DNA of 11,238 nucleotides from Sediminicultor sp035648055 (lineage in GTDB: Bacteria > Atribacterota > Phoenicimicrobiia > Phoenicimicrobiales > Phoenicimicrobiaceae), in contig DASRMF010000116.1 of assembly GCA_035648055.1 (NCBI GenBank), forward strand, positions 1 to 11,238, read 5' to 3'. The notes below the pieces were generated by a model. It was not told where the DNA came from. It saw only the letters and a list, made by a program, of their open reading frames with translations, and did no database searches. This document shows positions 5,469-11,238 of this stretch, piece by piece. The number at the start of each line of letters is the position of its first letter. Within the stretch, counting starts at the first letter, position 1. The translations under genes were made by a program, and so were the position numbers.

Positions 5469-5487
5469 TCTGAAGTGCTCTGGGTAT
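5469..5487 (-). promoter_or_regulatory. shared motif ATACCCAGAGCACTTCAGA (copy 2)
   Basis: On the minus strand this 19-mer matches the motif at 2297-2316 except for one missing A. It ends 74 nt before the ATG of the pyruvate-kinase C-domain gene (5395), the same offset as copy 1 from the GNAT ATG. It lies just beyond the stop of the methyltransferase gene (5490). Confidence 0.4.
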
Positions 5488-5489
5488 AG

Positions 5490-6374
5490 CTATTTTTTTA
5501 CATGGGCAATGCTGAGTGTACCATTAATTTTCGCCATAATATTACCATATTCATCTCTAAAAAACATTTTTTCCAAATCCTCAGAATTTAAATTCTGAAT
5601 TAAGTTAAAATTGTAATTTTTTAAAAATGCTTCCATTTCTCCTTTTTCTATACCAAATAACCACGGTTCACGGAGACTATTTACTTTTTCATAAATATCC
5701 TTTTCGCCATAATAAATATTTTCTCTTTCCAGTACTGATGCGTGAACATAATCAAAAATCACTCTACTATCAGGCACTGCAAGTTTGTATATCAATTTAA
5801 ATAATTCATCTACCACTTCCTTATTCAAATACATAAGAATACCTTCCATGACGAATAGAGTGGTTTTATTTCGTTTAAACCCATTTGATTCTAGTTTTTC
5901 AGATATCGAGTCGATATGAAAATCAATCGGTATGAAAATAGTATTCTTTGGGATAGAAATATCCTTCTTCTTAAACTGTTTTATTTTTGCTGTTTGCGTA
6001 TGTAACGAGTCTAATTCAAATATTTTTATTTTAATATTTTTTTTAGCAAAACGTAGTGCCCTCGAATCAAATCCCGCTCCAAAAATAAGAATTTGCTCAA
6101 TACCGTTTTCAATCGATTCTTTAAAAATATTATCTATGTATTTTGTTCTGGCAATAACATACTCATAAATCCCTTTGGGAAAAAATATCCAATTATAATT
6201 GATAAGTTTATGTTTTACAAAGAAGTTAATCAGTCCTCGTAGCAATCTTGGCGCAATATAGTCTTCTGATTTATATAATTCATTTTTCTCAAGATATGAC
6301 GCAGCTCTATACATACAAGTATAGTCTGCTGTTCTTGATGATTTACTATCTATTCTTCTTGCTCTTTTCCTCAT
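5490..6374 (-). CDS. class I SAM-dependent methyltransferase, Tcmp/LCM (PPM1) family
   Basis: This 294-residue cytosolic methyltransferase has the family's full set of motifs. SRTADYTCMYRAASY (13-27) is the N-terminal SxTA segment; RTKYID (76-81) follows. The SAM-binding loop is ILIFGAGFDSRALRFA (95-110), then FELD (119-122) as the acidic ribose-binding strand, and LFVMEGILMYL (173-183) as the E-G-x-x-x-Y-L block. The family includes leucine carboxyl methyltransferases and polyketide O-methyltransferases (TIGR00027 type); the substrate cannot be assigned. AAGGA lies about 10 nt before the ATG at 6374. Codon use is very AT-rich, with many Lys/Ile codons, more so than the ATPase, consistent with separate origin but not proof. 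It appears monocistronic, with its own extended -10 promoter at 6476-6484. Confidence 0.88.
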   Translation of the reverse strand: MRKRARRIDSKSSRTADYTCMYRAASYLEKNELYKSEDYIAPRLLRGLINFFVKHKLINYNWIFFPKGIYEYVIARTKYIDNIFKESIENGIEQILIFGAGFDSRALRFAKKNIKIKIFELDSLHTQTAKIKQFKKKDISIPKNTIFIPIDFHIDSISEKLESNGFKRNKTTLFVMEGILMYLNKEVVDELFKLIYKLAVPDSRVIFDYVHASVLERENIYYGEKDIYEKVNSLREPWLFGIEKGEMEAFLKNYNFNLIQNLNSEDLEKMFFRDEYGNIMAKINGTLSIAHVKK

Positions 6375-6475
6375 ATATCAATCATCCTTTTCACCTTGCA
6401 TTTTTAAACTTCTCAGTTTAGCCGAAAATACCATTTATTTATTACCTTTTATTTACTGCTAATCATGCCTTTTAG

Positions 6476-6484
6476 ATTATAACA
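6476..6484 (-). promoter_or_regulatory. extended -10 promoter TGT-TATAAT for the methyltransferase
   Basis: On the minus strand TG, one base, then TATAAT (6481 down to 6476) forms an extended -10. The region 17 nt further upstream (TTATAT) is a weak -35. The predicted start near 6469 gives a leader of about 95 nt before the ATG at 6374. The sequence 6485-6695 between this and the divergent promoter holds no ORF of note. Confidence 0.5.
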
Positions 6485-6598
6485 TTTAAATGAGAGCAAT
6501 ATAAAAAATAATTACTATCTCCTCTTTGGTCAGGTAGTACTAATAGGAAAAATTATACTTGGGCATATTTTTTCTTAGTTGTAAAATATGATAAATTT

Positions 6599-6620
6599 AG
6601 GATTAGGCTTCGTAATTTCA
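6599..6620 (+). repeat. degenerate copy of the GGGGTCAGGCTTC element
   Basis: GGATTAGGCTTCGTAATTTC matches the copy at 4291-4322 at nearly all aligned bases (shared AGGCTTCG and AATTTCA) and the 10871 hairpin arm in its core. On the minus strand it reads TGAAATTACGAAGCCTAATC. Confidence 0.4.
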
Positions 6621-6695
6621 GATTTTTATTTTTCTCCTTACTGAATGAATTATAAATACTTGATTAACTACTAAATTATAGATTTAATAAAAATA

Positions 6696-6724
6696 TTGAC
6701 AAAAAATCTTTTTTGCTGTATATA
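6696..6724 (+). promoter_or_regulatory. sigma-A promoter TTGACA-N17-TATATA for the 40-residue gene
   Basis: A perfect TTGACA (6696-6701), a 17-nt spacer and TATATA (6719-6724) predict transcription from about 6731 and a leader of about 70 nt before the ATG at 6802. This is one of the two best promoters in the window and supports the small gene being real. Confidence 0.7.
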
Positions 6725-6801
6725 TTTTCCCATGAAGGGCCAATTAAATTCAATAGTTGTGTTTTTTGTGTGATATTTTTTTAGAAAGTGAGGTGATATT
6801 A

Positions 6802-6924
6802 ATGTCCATCTGCTGTAAAGGAAGAGATAAAGGTAAAGATAAGGGAAAAGATAAATCTAAAGAAAAAACCAAGGGTAAAGATAAGGGAAAAGGGAAAGAT
6901 AAAGATAAAAACGCTAAATATTAA
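6802..6924 (+). CDS. 40-residue alternating-lysine peptide (KGKD repeat), function unknown
   Basis: The ATG at 6802 is preceded by an excellent GAGGTG ribosome binding site at 6 nt and by a TTGACA-N17-TATATA promoter. The peptide opens MSICCKGRDKGKDKGK and then continues as K-x pairs to end NAKY. A basic residue occupies every even position from 6 to 36 (Arg at 8, Lys elsewhere), with Gly, Asp, Ser, Glu or Thr between: 16 Lys in 40 residues. Two adjacent Cys (4-5) lie near the N-terminus. At the DNA level GGTAAAGATAAGGGAAAAG occurs twice (6832-6850, 6874-6892), 14 codons apart, suggesting growth by internal duplication. I recognise no family. The peptide is probably disordered; binding to nucleic acid, polyphosphate, membrane or metal is conjecture. 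A 15-bp hairpin lies about 100 nt downstream. Confidence 0.7.
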   Translation: MSICCKGRDKGKDKGKDKSKEKTKGKDKGKGKDKDKNAKY

Positions 6925-7029
6925 TATCGATAGACTGACTGTATAAAAACTTTGAGCCTTTCTTTAAGTAAAAAACTCTACATAAATTTAGATCAATGGT
7001 TTTTCTTATGGTGTAAGATTAAAAAATAC

Positions 7030-7078
7030 TTCAGTTAAAGCCCTGGCCATTTTTTTAGGTTTTAGGGCTTTAACTGAA
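7030..7078. terminator. perfect 15-bp stem-loop, possible terminator of the KGKD gene
   Basis: TTCAGTTAAAGCCCT (7030-7044) and AGGGCTTTAACTGAA (7064-7078) are exact inverted repeats around a 19-nt loop. The stem is strong, but what follows (TATATAAATTTATTTT) is A/T-mixed rather than a clean U-tract. It could end the small-gene transcript, stabilise its 3' end, or be a solitary palindromic element. Confidence 0.5.
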
Positions 7079-7084
7079 TATATA

Positions 7085-7912
7085 AATTTATTTTACGTGC
7101 GATCGAAATAACAGTTAAAATTGCAGGGTCAAATGACATGCTCAAACCTGGCAATATCACGCATCTCCCTGCTCATTTTATAATCCCTATGCTCGAGGTA
7201 GCATGATGATACAGGCAAATATATTCTGCTGTATTATTTAAAATCTGGCCATACTGCAGGTGAGTTTCGTATATTTCCCGATTTTATGACTTTATTCTTT
7301 GGGTTTAAAAATTTGATGATGGATGGTTTGGTTTTTGTAACACTGTTCTCTTTTTTTCTTTAATTTTTCTTTACCATTTATCAAGTGTTTTCAGCTTATC
7401 TGTAATATTGCAGAGCCTGAGCCCGGGAGTTCTCTCTTTACTTTTTTATTCGAACCTTTTGACCATTTAAAAAAACTGTTGAATAAATTAACTTTAAAAG
7501 ATGGCGTGATATAGAATGGAAACCAAAGAAAAAGTTTCCAAGGACAAGATTAACCGCTTAACATTTTCTTCTTTTGTCTGTTTTTATTTTATATTTTCGA
7601 ACTTGTAAAGCCTGGTTCCAATTATAGAAATCTTCCCATTGGACTATAGATAGAGTCAAAGAAACATCCGGCATTTCAGGTCGAGTCACAAAAACCTAGC
7701 CTTTTTACAACACCCGGAAGCCACAAATATTCCTCTGTCCGAATAATTTATTTTGACATAAAAAAAGTTATTTGATTATCCTGATGTTTTTAGACTATTT
7801 CATCGTTACAGAATGTTTTTTTAATGATAGACTCCCTATATATTGAGCAGAGAGCCTTTTTATAGTAGGTCCTTTACGAGTGCCCTAAGAGAATATTCCA
7901 ACTGAAAAACAA
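7085..7912. other. long non-coding stretch without a supported gene
   Basis: About 0.8 kb with stops in every frame and no ORF with a convincing start. Small dyads exist: GCAGGG (7123-7128) with CCCTGC (7167-7172), and ATGCT/AGCAT (7189-7204). A 30-codon frame at 7516 has only a weak ribosome binding site. A protein-like minus-strand stretch ending near 7131 (reads CYLEHRDYKMSREMRDIARF before a stop) may be a relic. A TTGACA at 7753-7758 has only a poor -10. No tRNA or rRNA signature is seen. Confidence 0.5.
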
Positions 7913-7941
7913 TTGACACTTATAAAAAACTAGAATATAAT
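7913..7941 (+). promoter_or_regulatory. perfect consensus promoter TTGACA-N17-TATAAT
   Basis: TTGACA (7913-7918), a spacer of exactly 17 nt, and TATAAT (7936-7941) match the sigma-A consensus at all twelve bases. Transcription is predicted to start at about 7948, which is where the nested-helix RNA begins (first paired base 7950). It is the strongest promoter in the window. Confidence 0.85.
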
Positions 7942-7947
7942 TCACAA

Positions 7948-8065
7948 ATAAAGAAGATTAGGTTCTCCTGCCGGGGATAGTCTAAAACAGGCAATAGCAA
8001 ATGCTATGGGACTTCTTCGGTACTGTTAATAGACTGGATAAATAGAGAACTCGTATCTTCTTTTT
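7948..8065 (+). ncRNA. unassigned structured RNA upstream of the P-type ATPase (riboswitch or small RNA candidate)
   Basis: Starting at the predicted +1, nested complementary arms close a fold of about 115 nt. P1: 7950-7958 with 8055-8063 (AAAGAAGAT/ATCTTCTTT, 9 bp). P1b: GTTCTC 7962-7967 with GAGAAC 8045-8050. P2: AGTCTA 7979-7984 with TAGACT 8030-8035. P3: AACAG 7986-7990 with CTGTT 8023-8027. An apical hairpin ATAGC/GCTAT (7994-8007) is preceded by GGCA and followed by GGGAC. An alternative hairpin TCTCC-TGCC-GGGGA (7964-7977) competes with P1b, and its TGCC loop can pair with GGCA at 7990-7993, a possible pseudoknot. A U-run ends the fold. The ATPase ATG lies 93 nt beyond. I cannot assign a known class. 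Roles as a metal-sensing leader or as a separate sRNA are both open. Confidence 0.55.
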
Positions 8066-8096
8066 ATTGTGGTTTTTTTGGATCAATAAAGAATTT

Positions 8097-8105
8097 TGTT
8101 AAAAT
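8097..8105 (+). promoter_or_regulatory. extended -10 promoter TGT-TAAAAT close to the ATPase
   Basis: TG (8097-8098), one base, and TAAAAT (8100-8105) form an extended -10, with a weak TTGGAT (8078-8083) 16 nt upstream. If used, transcription would start near 8112 and bypass the structured RNA, making that RNA an independent transcript. If not, the ATPase depends on read-through from 7948. Confidence 0.4.
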
Positions 8106-8157
8106 ACTAAGACATGAGGATAAGTATCTGAACTGTTGAGCAAGAAAGGATAACTAT

Positions 8158-10725
8158 ATGATGGATTCCGGTAAAGAAATAGAGAATATAAAGGGGCTTT
8201 CTGAAAAAGAGGTTTCCGAGAGGCTACACCAGCATGGCTACAATGAAATCCCTTCTCAGAAGAAAAGCAATGTTTTTTTAATATTTTTTAATGTTGTTAA
8301 AGAACCGATGCTGCTTTTATTGATTGGTTGCGGCACAATCTATTTTTTCCTTGGAGAACACAAAGATGCACTAATGCTGCTTTCATTTGTGCTGGTTGTT
8401 GTCGGAATTACCTTCTATCAGGAACGCAAAACAGAAAGAACGCTTGAGGCGTTGCGCGACCTCTCAAGTCCCCGCGCTTTAGTTATCCGAAGCAGTGAGC
8501 AAAAAAGGATTGCCGGGCGAGAAGTTGTTAAGGATGACATTATCGTGATCAAAGAAGGTGATCGGGTGCCAGCAGATGCCGTAGTTATATCCTGCTCTAA
8601 TTTATCAGTGGATGAATCTTTATTAACCGGTGAATCTGTGCCTGTACGCAAATCAGATTGGGATGGTAAAGAAATTTCTAAGCGTCCCGGTGGGGAAGAT
8701 TTACCTTTTGTTTATTCGGGTACCCTTGTGGTAGCCGGCCGTGGTATAGCAAAAGTACTATCAATCGGCACACACACCGAGATGGGTAAAATCGGCAAAT
8801 CCCTGCAAAATATCCGCGAAGAAGACACCTTGCTTAAGAAGGAAACAGGGAAAATTGTGCGTTATTTTTCCATTGCCGGAGCAATTCTCTGTTTGCTTGT
8901 AATCTTAATTTACGGTTTTACTAGAGGTAACTGGCTTAATGCTATCCTCTCGGGTTTAACTTTAAGCATGGCCATGTTGCCTGAAGAGTTTCCGGTTGTA
9001 TTAATTATATTCTTAACTTTAGGTGCCTGGAGAATATCTAAAAGCCAAGTTTTAACCCGGCGCGCTGCTGCAATTGAGACTTTGGGAGCAGCAACTGTGC
9101 TGTGTACAGATAAGACCGGCACACTTACGCTTAATGCCATGCATTTGACTACTCTTTGTGTTAAGAATGTCTACTATGATGTTGATACAAAAAAAGTAAA
9201 TTCACTTCCTGAGGCAGTTCACGATCTGGTGGAATATGGTATTTTAGCCAGCCAAAAGGACCCCTTTGATCCTATTGAGAAAGAAGTAAAACGTCTGGGT
9301 GAGTTTTATTTATCGAACTCTGAGCACATGCATAACAATTGGAGAATAATTAAGGAGTACCCATTGTCAAAAGCATTGCTTGCGCTTTCACATGTATGGG
9401 AATCCCCGGATAAGCAGAATTATATTATCGCGACCAAAGGCTCTCCTGAGGCCATAGCTGATCTTTGCCATTTTAGCCAGCTTCAACAAAACGAAATGAG
9501 GGTATGCATTGAAGAGATGGCTAATCGTGGCCTGCGAGTTTTAGGAGTCGCCAGGGCTTCTTTTAAAAAGACAGATCTTCCGGATGCACAGCATAATTTT
9601 CATTTTGAATTTGTGGGATTGCTTGGATTTATTGACCCAGTGCGTACGACTGTTCCTGCTTCCGTTAGAGAAGCGCATGAGGCAGGAATGAGAGTAATTA
9701 TGATAACCGGAGATTATTCGGGAACTGCTATTTATATCGCTAAACAGATCGGTTTAAAAAATCCTGAGCAATGTATAACTGGCCCGGAATTAGAGGCAAT
9801 GGATCATCTGCAACTAAGAGAAAGGATTAAAACAGTAAATGTATTTGCTAGAGTGGTCCCTGAGCAAAAACTATTGATTATAAATGCTTTAAAGGCAAAT
9901 GGGGCAGTTGTGGCGATGACCGGAGACGGGGTAAATGATGCTCCGGCTTTAAAATCAGCCAATATCGGTATTGCTATGGGGGAAAGGGGCACTGATGTCG
10001 CCCGTGAGGCATCAGCTCTGGTGTTGCTTAATGATGATTTCTCATCCATTGTGCATGCGGTCAAGCTTGGAAGGAGGATTTTTGATAATCTGAAGAAGTC
10101 TATTGCCTATATTCTTGCAATACACGTTCCGATTGCCGGTATGTCATTACTTCCGGTTCTATTCCAGCTGCCGATTGCTCTCTTGCCAGCGCATATTGCT
10201 TTTCTAGAATTAATTATTGATCCGGCATGTTCTATTGTATTTGAATCTTGTCCGGATGAGCAGAATATAATGAAGCGGCCTCCAAGAAACCTTCATGAGT
10301 CATTATTAAATAAAAAAACGTTTATTTTTAGTTTGCTGCAAGGTCTTAGTGTATTGGCAGTTGTTTTTACTGTATTTTGGCTTGCATTATATTTAAATAA
10401 AGGAGAGCTTGAGGCACGCACTTTGGCTTTTGCAACCTTGGTTTTTGCAAATTTGATGTTGATTACGACGAATCTTTCCTGGTCTAAAAATCTGGTTGGA
10501 ATTATTAAATCTAAGAACCAGGCATTGTTGTGGGTCGTTTTTGCAACCTTAGGAGCACTTGGACTAGTTATTTTTGTGCCAATATTACGTAATCTTTTTC
10601 ATTTATCAGTCTTATCTTTAGGAGATTTCCTAATTGCTTTAGTTAGCGGAATTTTCAGTTTAGCTTGGTTTGAAGGACTAAAGGTTTTAAATAAGAAATT
10701 CTTTTCAGCATCTGTTTTTAAATAA
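8158..10725 (+). CDS. P-type cation-translocating ATPase (P2-like)
   Basis: This 855-residue inner-membrane pump is complete. A cytoplasmic N-terminus with GLSEKEVSERLHQHGYNE (13-30) is the cation ATPase N-domain. M1/M2 are near 48-65 and 70-87. The actuator loop is LTGES (156-160). M3/M4 are near 236-254 and 262-290, with PEEFP (275-279). DKTGT (318-322) carries the phosphorylated Asp318. KGSP (427-430) marks the nucleotide domain. DPVR (493-496), TGD (517-519) and TGDGVNDAPAL (588-598) complete the P domain. M5-M10 lie near 645-838. ATP hydrolysis drives ion transport; the ion is uncertain. M4 has PEEFP instead of PEGLP, and M6 reads ELIIDPACS (684-692) rather than the Ca2+ pump's N-x-x-T-D; the usual M5 Glu is absent. 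AAAGGA lies 7 nt before the ATG. No accessory gene follows. Confidence 0.92.
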   Translation: MMDSGKEIENIKGLSEKEVSERLHQHGYNEIPSQKKSNVFLIFFNVVKEPMLLLLIGCGTIYFFLGEHKDALMLLSFVLVVVGITFYQERKTERTLEALRDLSSPRALVIRSSEQKRIAGREVVKDDIIVIKEGDRVPADAVVISCSNLSVDESLLTGESVPVRKSDWDGKEISKRPGGEDLPFVYSGTLVVAGRGIAKVLSIGTHTEMGKIGKSLQNIREEDTLLKKETGKIVRYFSIAGAILCLLVILIYGFTRGNWLNAILSGLTLSMAMLPEEFPVVLIIFLTLGAWRISKSQVLTRRAAAIETLGAATVLCTDKTGTLTLNAMHLTTLCVKNVYYDVDTKKVNSLPEAVHDLVEYGILASQKDPFDPIEKEVKRLGEFYLSNSEHMHNNWRIIKEYPLSKALLALSHVWESPDKQNYIIATKGSPEAIADLCHFSQLQQNEMRVCIEEMANRGLRVLGVARASFKKTDLPDAQHNFHFEFVGLLGFIDPVRTTVPASVREAHEAGMRVIMITGDYSGTAIYIAKQIGLKNPEQCITGPELEAMDHLQLRERIKTVNVFARVVPEQKLLIINALKANGAVVAMTGDGVNDAPALKSANIGIAMGERGTDVAREASALVLLNDDFSSIVHAVKLGRRIFDNLKKSIAYILAIHVPIAGMSLLPVLFQLPIALLPAHIAFLELIIDPACSIVFESCPDEQNIMKRPPRNLHESLLNKKTFIFSLLQGLSVLAVVFTVFWLALYLNKGELEARTLAFATLVFANLMLITTNLSWSKNLVGIIKSKNQALLWVVFATLGALGLVIFVPILRNLFHLSVLSLGDFLIALVSGIFSLAWFEGLKVLNKKFFSASVFK

Positions 10726-10870
10726 AGCATTACGGGATGGACAAAAAAACATTCCAAAGGCATTATTCAGGATAAGCATTCTTCTATTTCTTTGCCTGAC
10801 TGTGAAGTCGCAATTTAATAACTTTAAGCAATTTACACCGTATTCAATAAGCGATTATTTGAATATATAT

Positions 10871-10948
10871 ATGGGGTCAGGCTTCACAAGTTCACATTTT
10901 CTTGTATTTTCGTTTTACATTTTGTGAAGTTGTGAAGCCTGACCCCAT
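10871..10948. repeat. large REP-like palindrome (26-bp arms, GGGGTCAGGCTTCACAA)
   Basis: Arms 10871-10896 and 10923-10948 are reverse complements over 26 positions with a single mismatch, around a 26-nt AT-rich loop. The core GGGGTCAGGCTTC resembles palindromes that accompany REP-associated tyrosine transposases (RAYT) in many environmental bacteria; that link is from general knowledge, and no transposase is in the window. The element lies 145 nt downstream of the ATPase and could also block read-through. The rest of 10726-11185 has no supported gene. Confidence 0.8.
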
Positions 10949-11100
10949 TATCTTCACAGGAATATTCATTTTCTCTCATTTCTACCAATAAAATGTGATA
11001 AAGTACTGTTCCTTCCCACATTCTTATCCCATATCCCTTGAAAAATTTTTTTAAATAGCGTAATATTGATTTCAAGTAATCTTTCATTACTTACTTTAGA

Positions 11101-11120
11101 TCTTTGATAGCTCTTTGATA
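11101..11120 (+). repeat. direct repeat TCTTTGATA, 11-nt period
   Basis: TCTTTGATA occurs at 11101-11109 and 11112-11120, one helical turn apart, 66 nt before the start of the MFS gene. The spacing suits paired binding of an activator on one DNA face, but the sequence is short and AT-rich. Confidence 0.25.
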
Positions 11121-11185
11121 TTTTTAGATATATTTGTTTATGTAGTAATAAATAGACCATATTAAATAAATTATAAGGGAATAAA

Positions 11186-11238
11186 ATGGAAATTTGGAAA
11201 AAAAATCTTTATGTCGTATTCTTTGCTGAAATGATCGT
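11186..11238 (+). CDS. MFS transporter, N-terminal fragment (runs off window)
   Basis: The ATG at 11186 is preceded by AAGGG about 6 nt upstream. The frame is open to the window edge: MEIWKKNLYVVFFAEMIV (the last codon is split by the edge). W-K-K-N-L-Y-V-x-F-x-A-E/Q followed by a hydrophobic run is the usual start of the first transmembrane helix in major facilitator superfamily drug or solute exporters. Only 17 complete codons are present, so the family is inferred and the substrate unknown. It lies on the same strand as the ATPase but 460 nt away, beyond a large palindrome, so it is likely a separate unit. Confidence 0.6.
   Translation, partial: MEIWKKNLYVVFFAEMI

Noticed and set aside
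7123..7172. GCAGGG/CCCTGC inverted repeat as a terminator or riboswitch
   Set aside because: Only 6 bp around a 38-nt interior with no U-tract and no adjacent gene.
7440..7470. TTCGAACC as a tRNA T-loop on the minus strand
   Set aside because: The flanking bases do not form a 5-bp T stem and no acceptor or anticodon arm can be drawn.
7516..7608. 30-codon plus-strand ORF METKEKVSKDKINRL... with a hydrophobic tail
   Set aside because: Ribosome binding site and promoter are weak and the Phe-rich tail is what AT-rich DNA gives by chance; kept only as a note.
7753..7782. TTGACA at 7753 as a promoter
   Set aside because: No acceptable -10 hexamer at 16-18 nt and no gene or structure at the predicted start.
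7948..8065. Calling the structured RNA a NiCo, c-di-GMP-I, M-box or 6S RNA
   Set aside because: Only short fragments resemble these classes (GGCAA-hairpin-GGGAC, or the TTAGGT...CTCCTG start). The four-way junction, the GCAAAGC segment, the M-box core and the 6S length are missing.
9804..10064. Minus-strand ORFs inside the ATPase gene (also 8418-8651, 8910-9140)
   Set aside because: They are antisense shadows of a clear, motif-rich gene and lack ribosome binding sites.
10884..11160. Two overlapping minus-strand ORFs of 64-67 residues near the right end
   Set aside because: One runs through the large palindrome, neither has a Shine-Dalgarno sequence, and they read the same DNA in different frames. 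One stretch looks faintly protein-like but cannot be supported.

Overview
The window is AT-rich, with long T/A-rich spacers. Its genes carry strong AGGAG-type ribosome binding sites, and several promoters are close to TTGACA-N17-TATAAT. With a YwbE protein, two short flavodoxins and a stand-alone pyruvate-kinase C-terminal domain protein, this points to a low-GC, probably anaerobic Firmicute (Clostridia or Negativicutes-like). That placement is inference from gene content and style; no rRNA or marker gene is present.

Layout. Positions 1-2000 are all minus strand: the first codons of a HpcH/HpaI-type aldolase running off the left edge, a SnoaL/CaMKII-AD-like protein (348-773), an Imm5-like 'putative immunity protein' (942-1418) and a flavodoxin (1515-2000). 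A plus-strand GNAT acetyltransferase of the phosphinothricin acetyltransferase type follows (2391-2876), behind a leader with a perfect 9-bp hairpin. Positions 3108-5395 are minus strand: pyruvate-kinase C-domain protein, second flavodoxin, a broken ORF overlapping the start of ywbE, ywbE, and a secreted protein with 38-residue WGNN-type tandem repeats. A Tcmp/LCM-type SAM methyltransferase (5490-6374, minus) is divergent from a tiny gene (6802-6924, plus) encoding a 40-residue peptide with a basic residue at every even position from 6 to 36. About 1.2 kb without a recognisable protein gene follows. It ends in a perfect consensus promoter and an unassigned structured RNA (about 7948-8065), which sits upstream of an 855-residue P-type cation ATPase (8158-10725). 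The right end holds a large REP-like hairpin and the start of an MFS transporter.

Functional reading. The two paralogous flavodoxins suggest low-potential electron transfer. The pyruvate-kinase C-domain protein and the second flavodoxin look like one transcription unit. The ATPase is a complete P2-like pump by its catalytic motifs, but its membrane ion-site residues differ from the Ca2+ ATPase pattern. The rest reads as a patchwork of small accessory genes separated by REP-like palindromes and gene remnants.

Most interesting for follow-up: the promoter plus nested-helix RNA ahead of the ATPase; the strictly alternating lysine peptide; a 19-20 nt motif lying 74 nt ahead of two unrelated genes in the same orientation; the WGNN repeat protein; and a family of GGGGTCAGGCTTC palindromes dispersed between genes.
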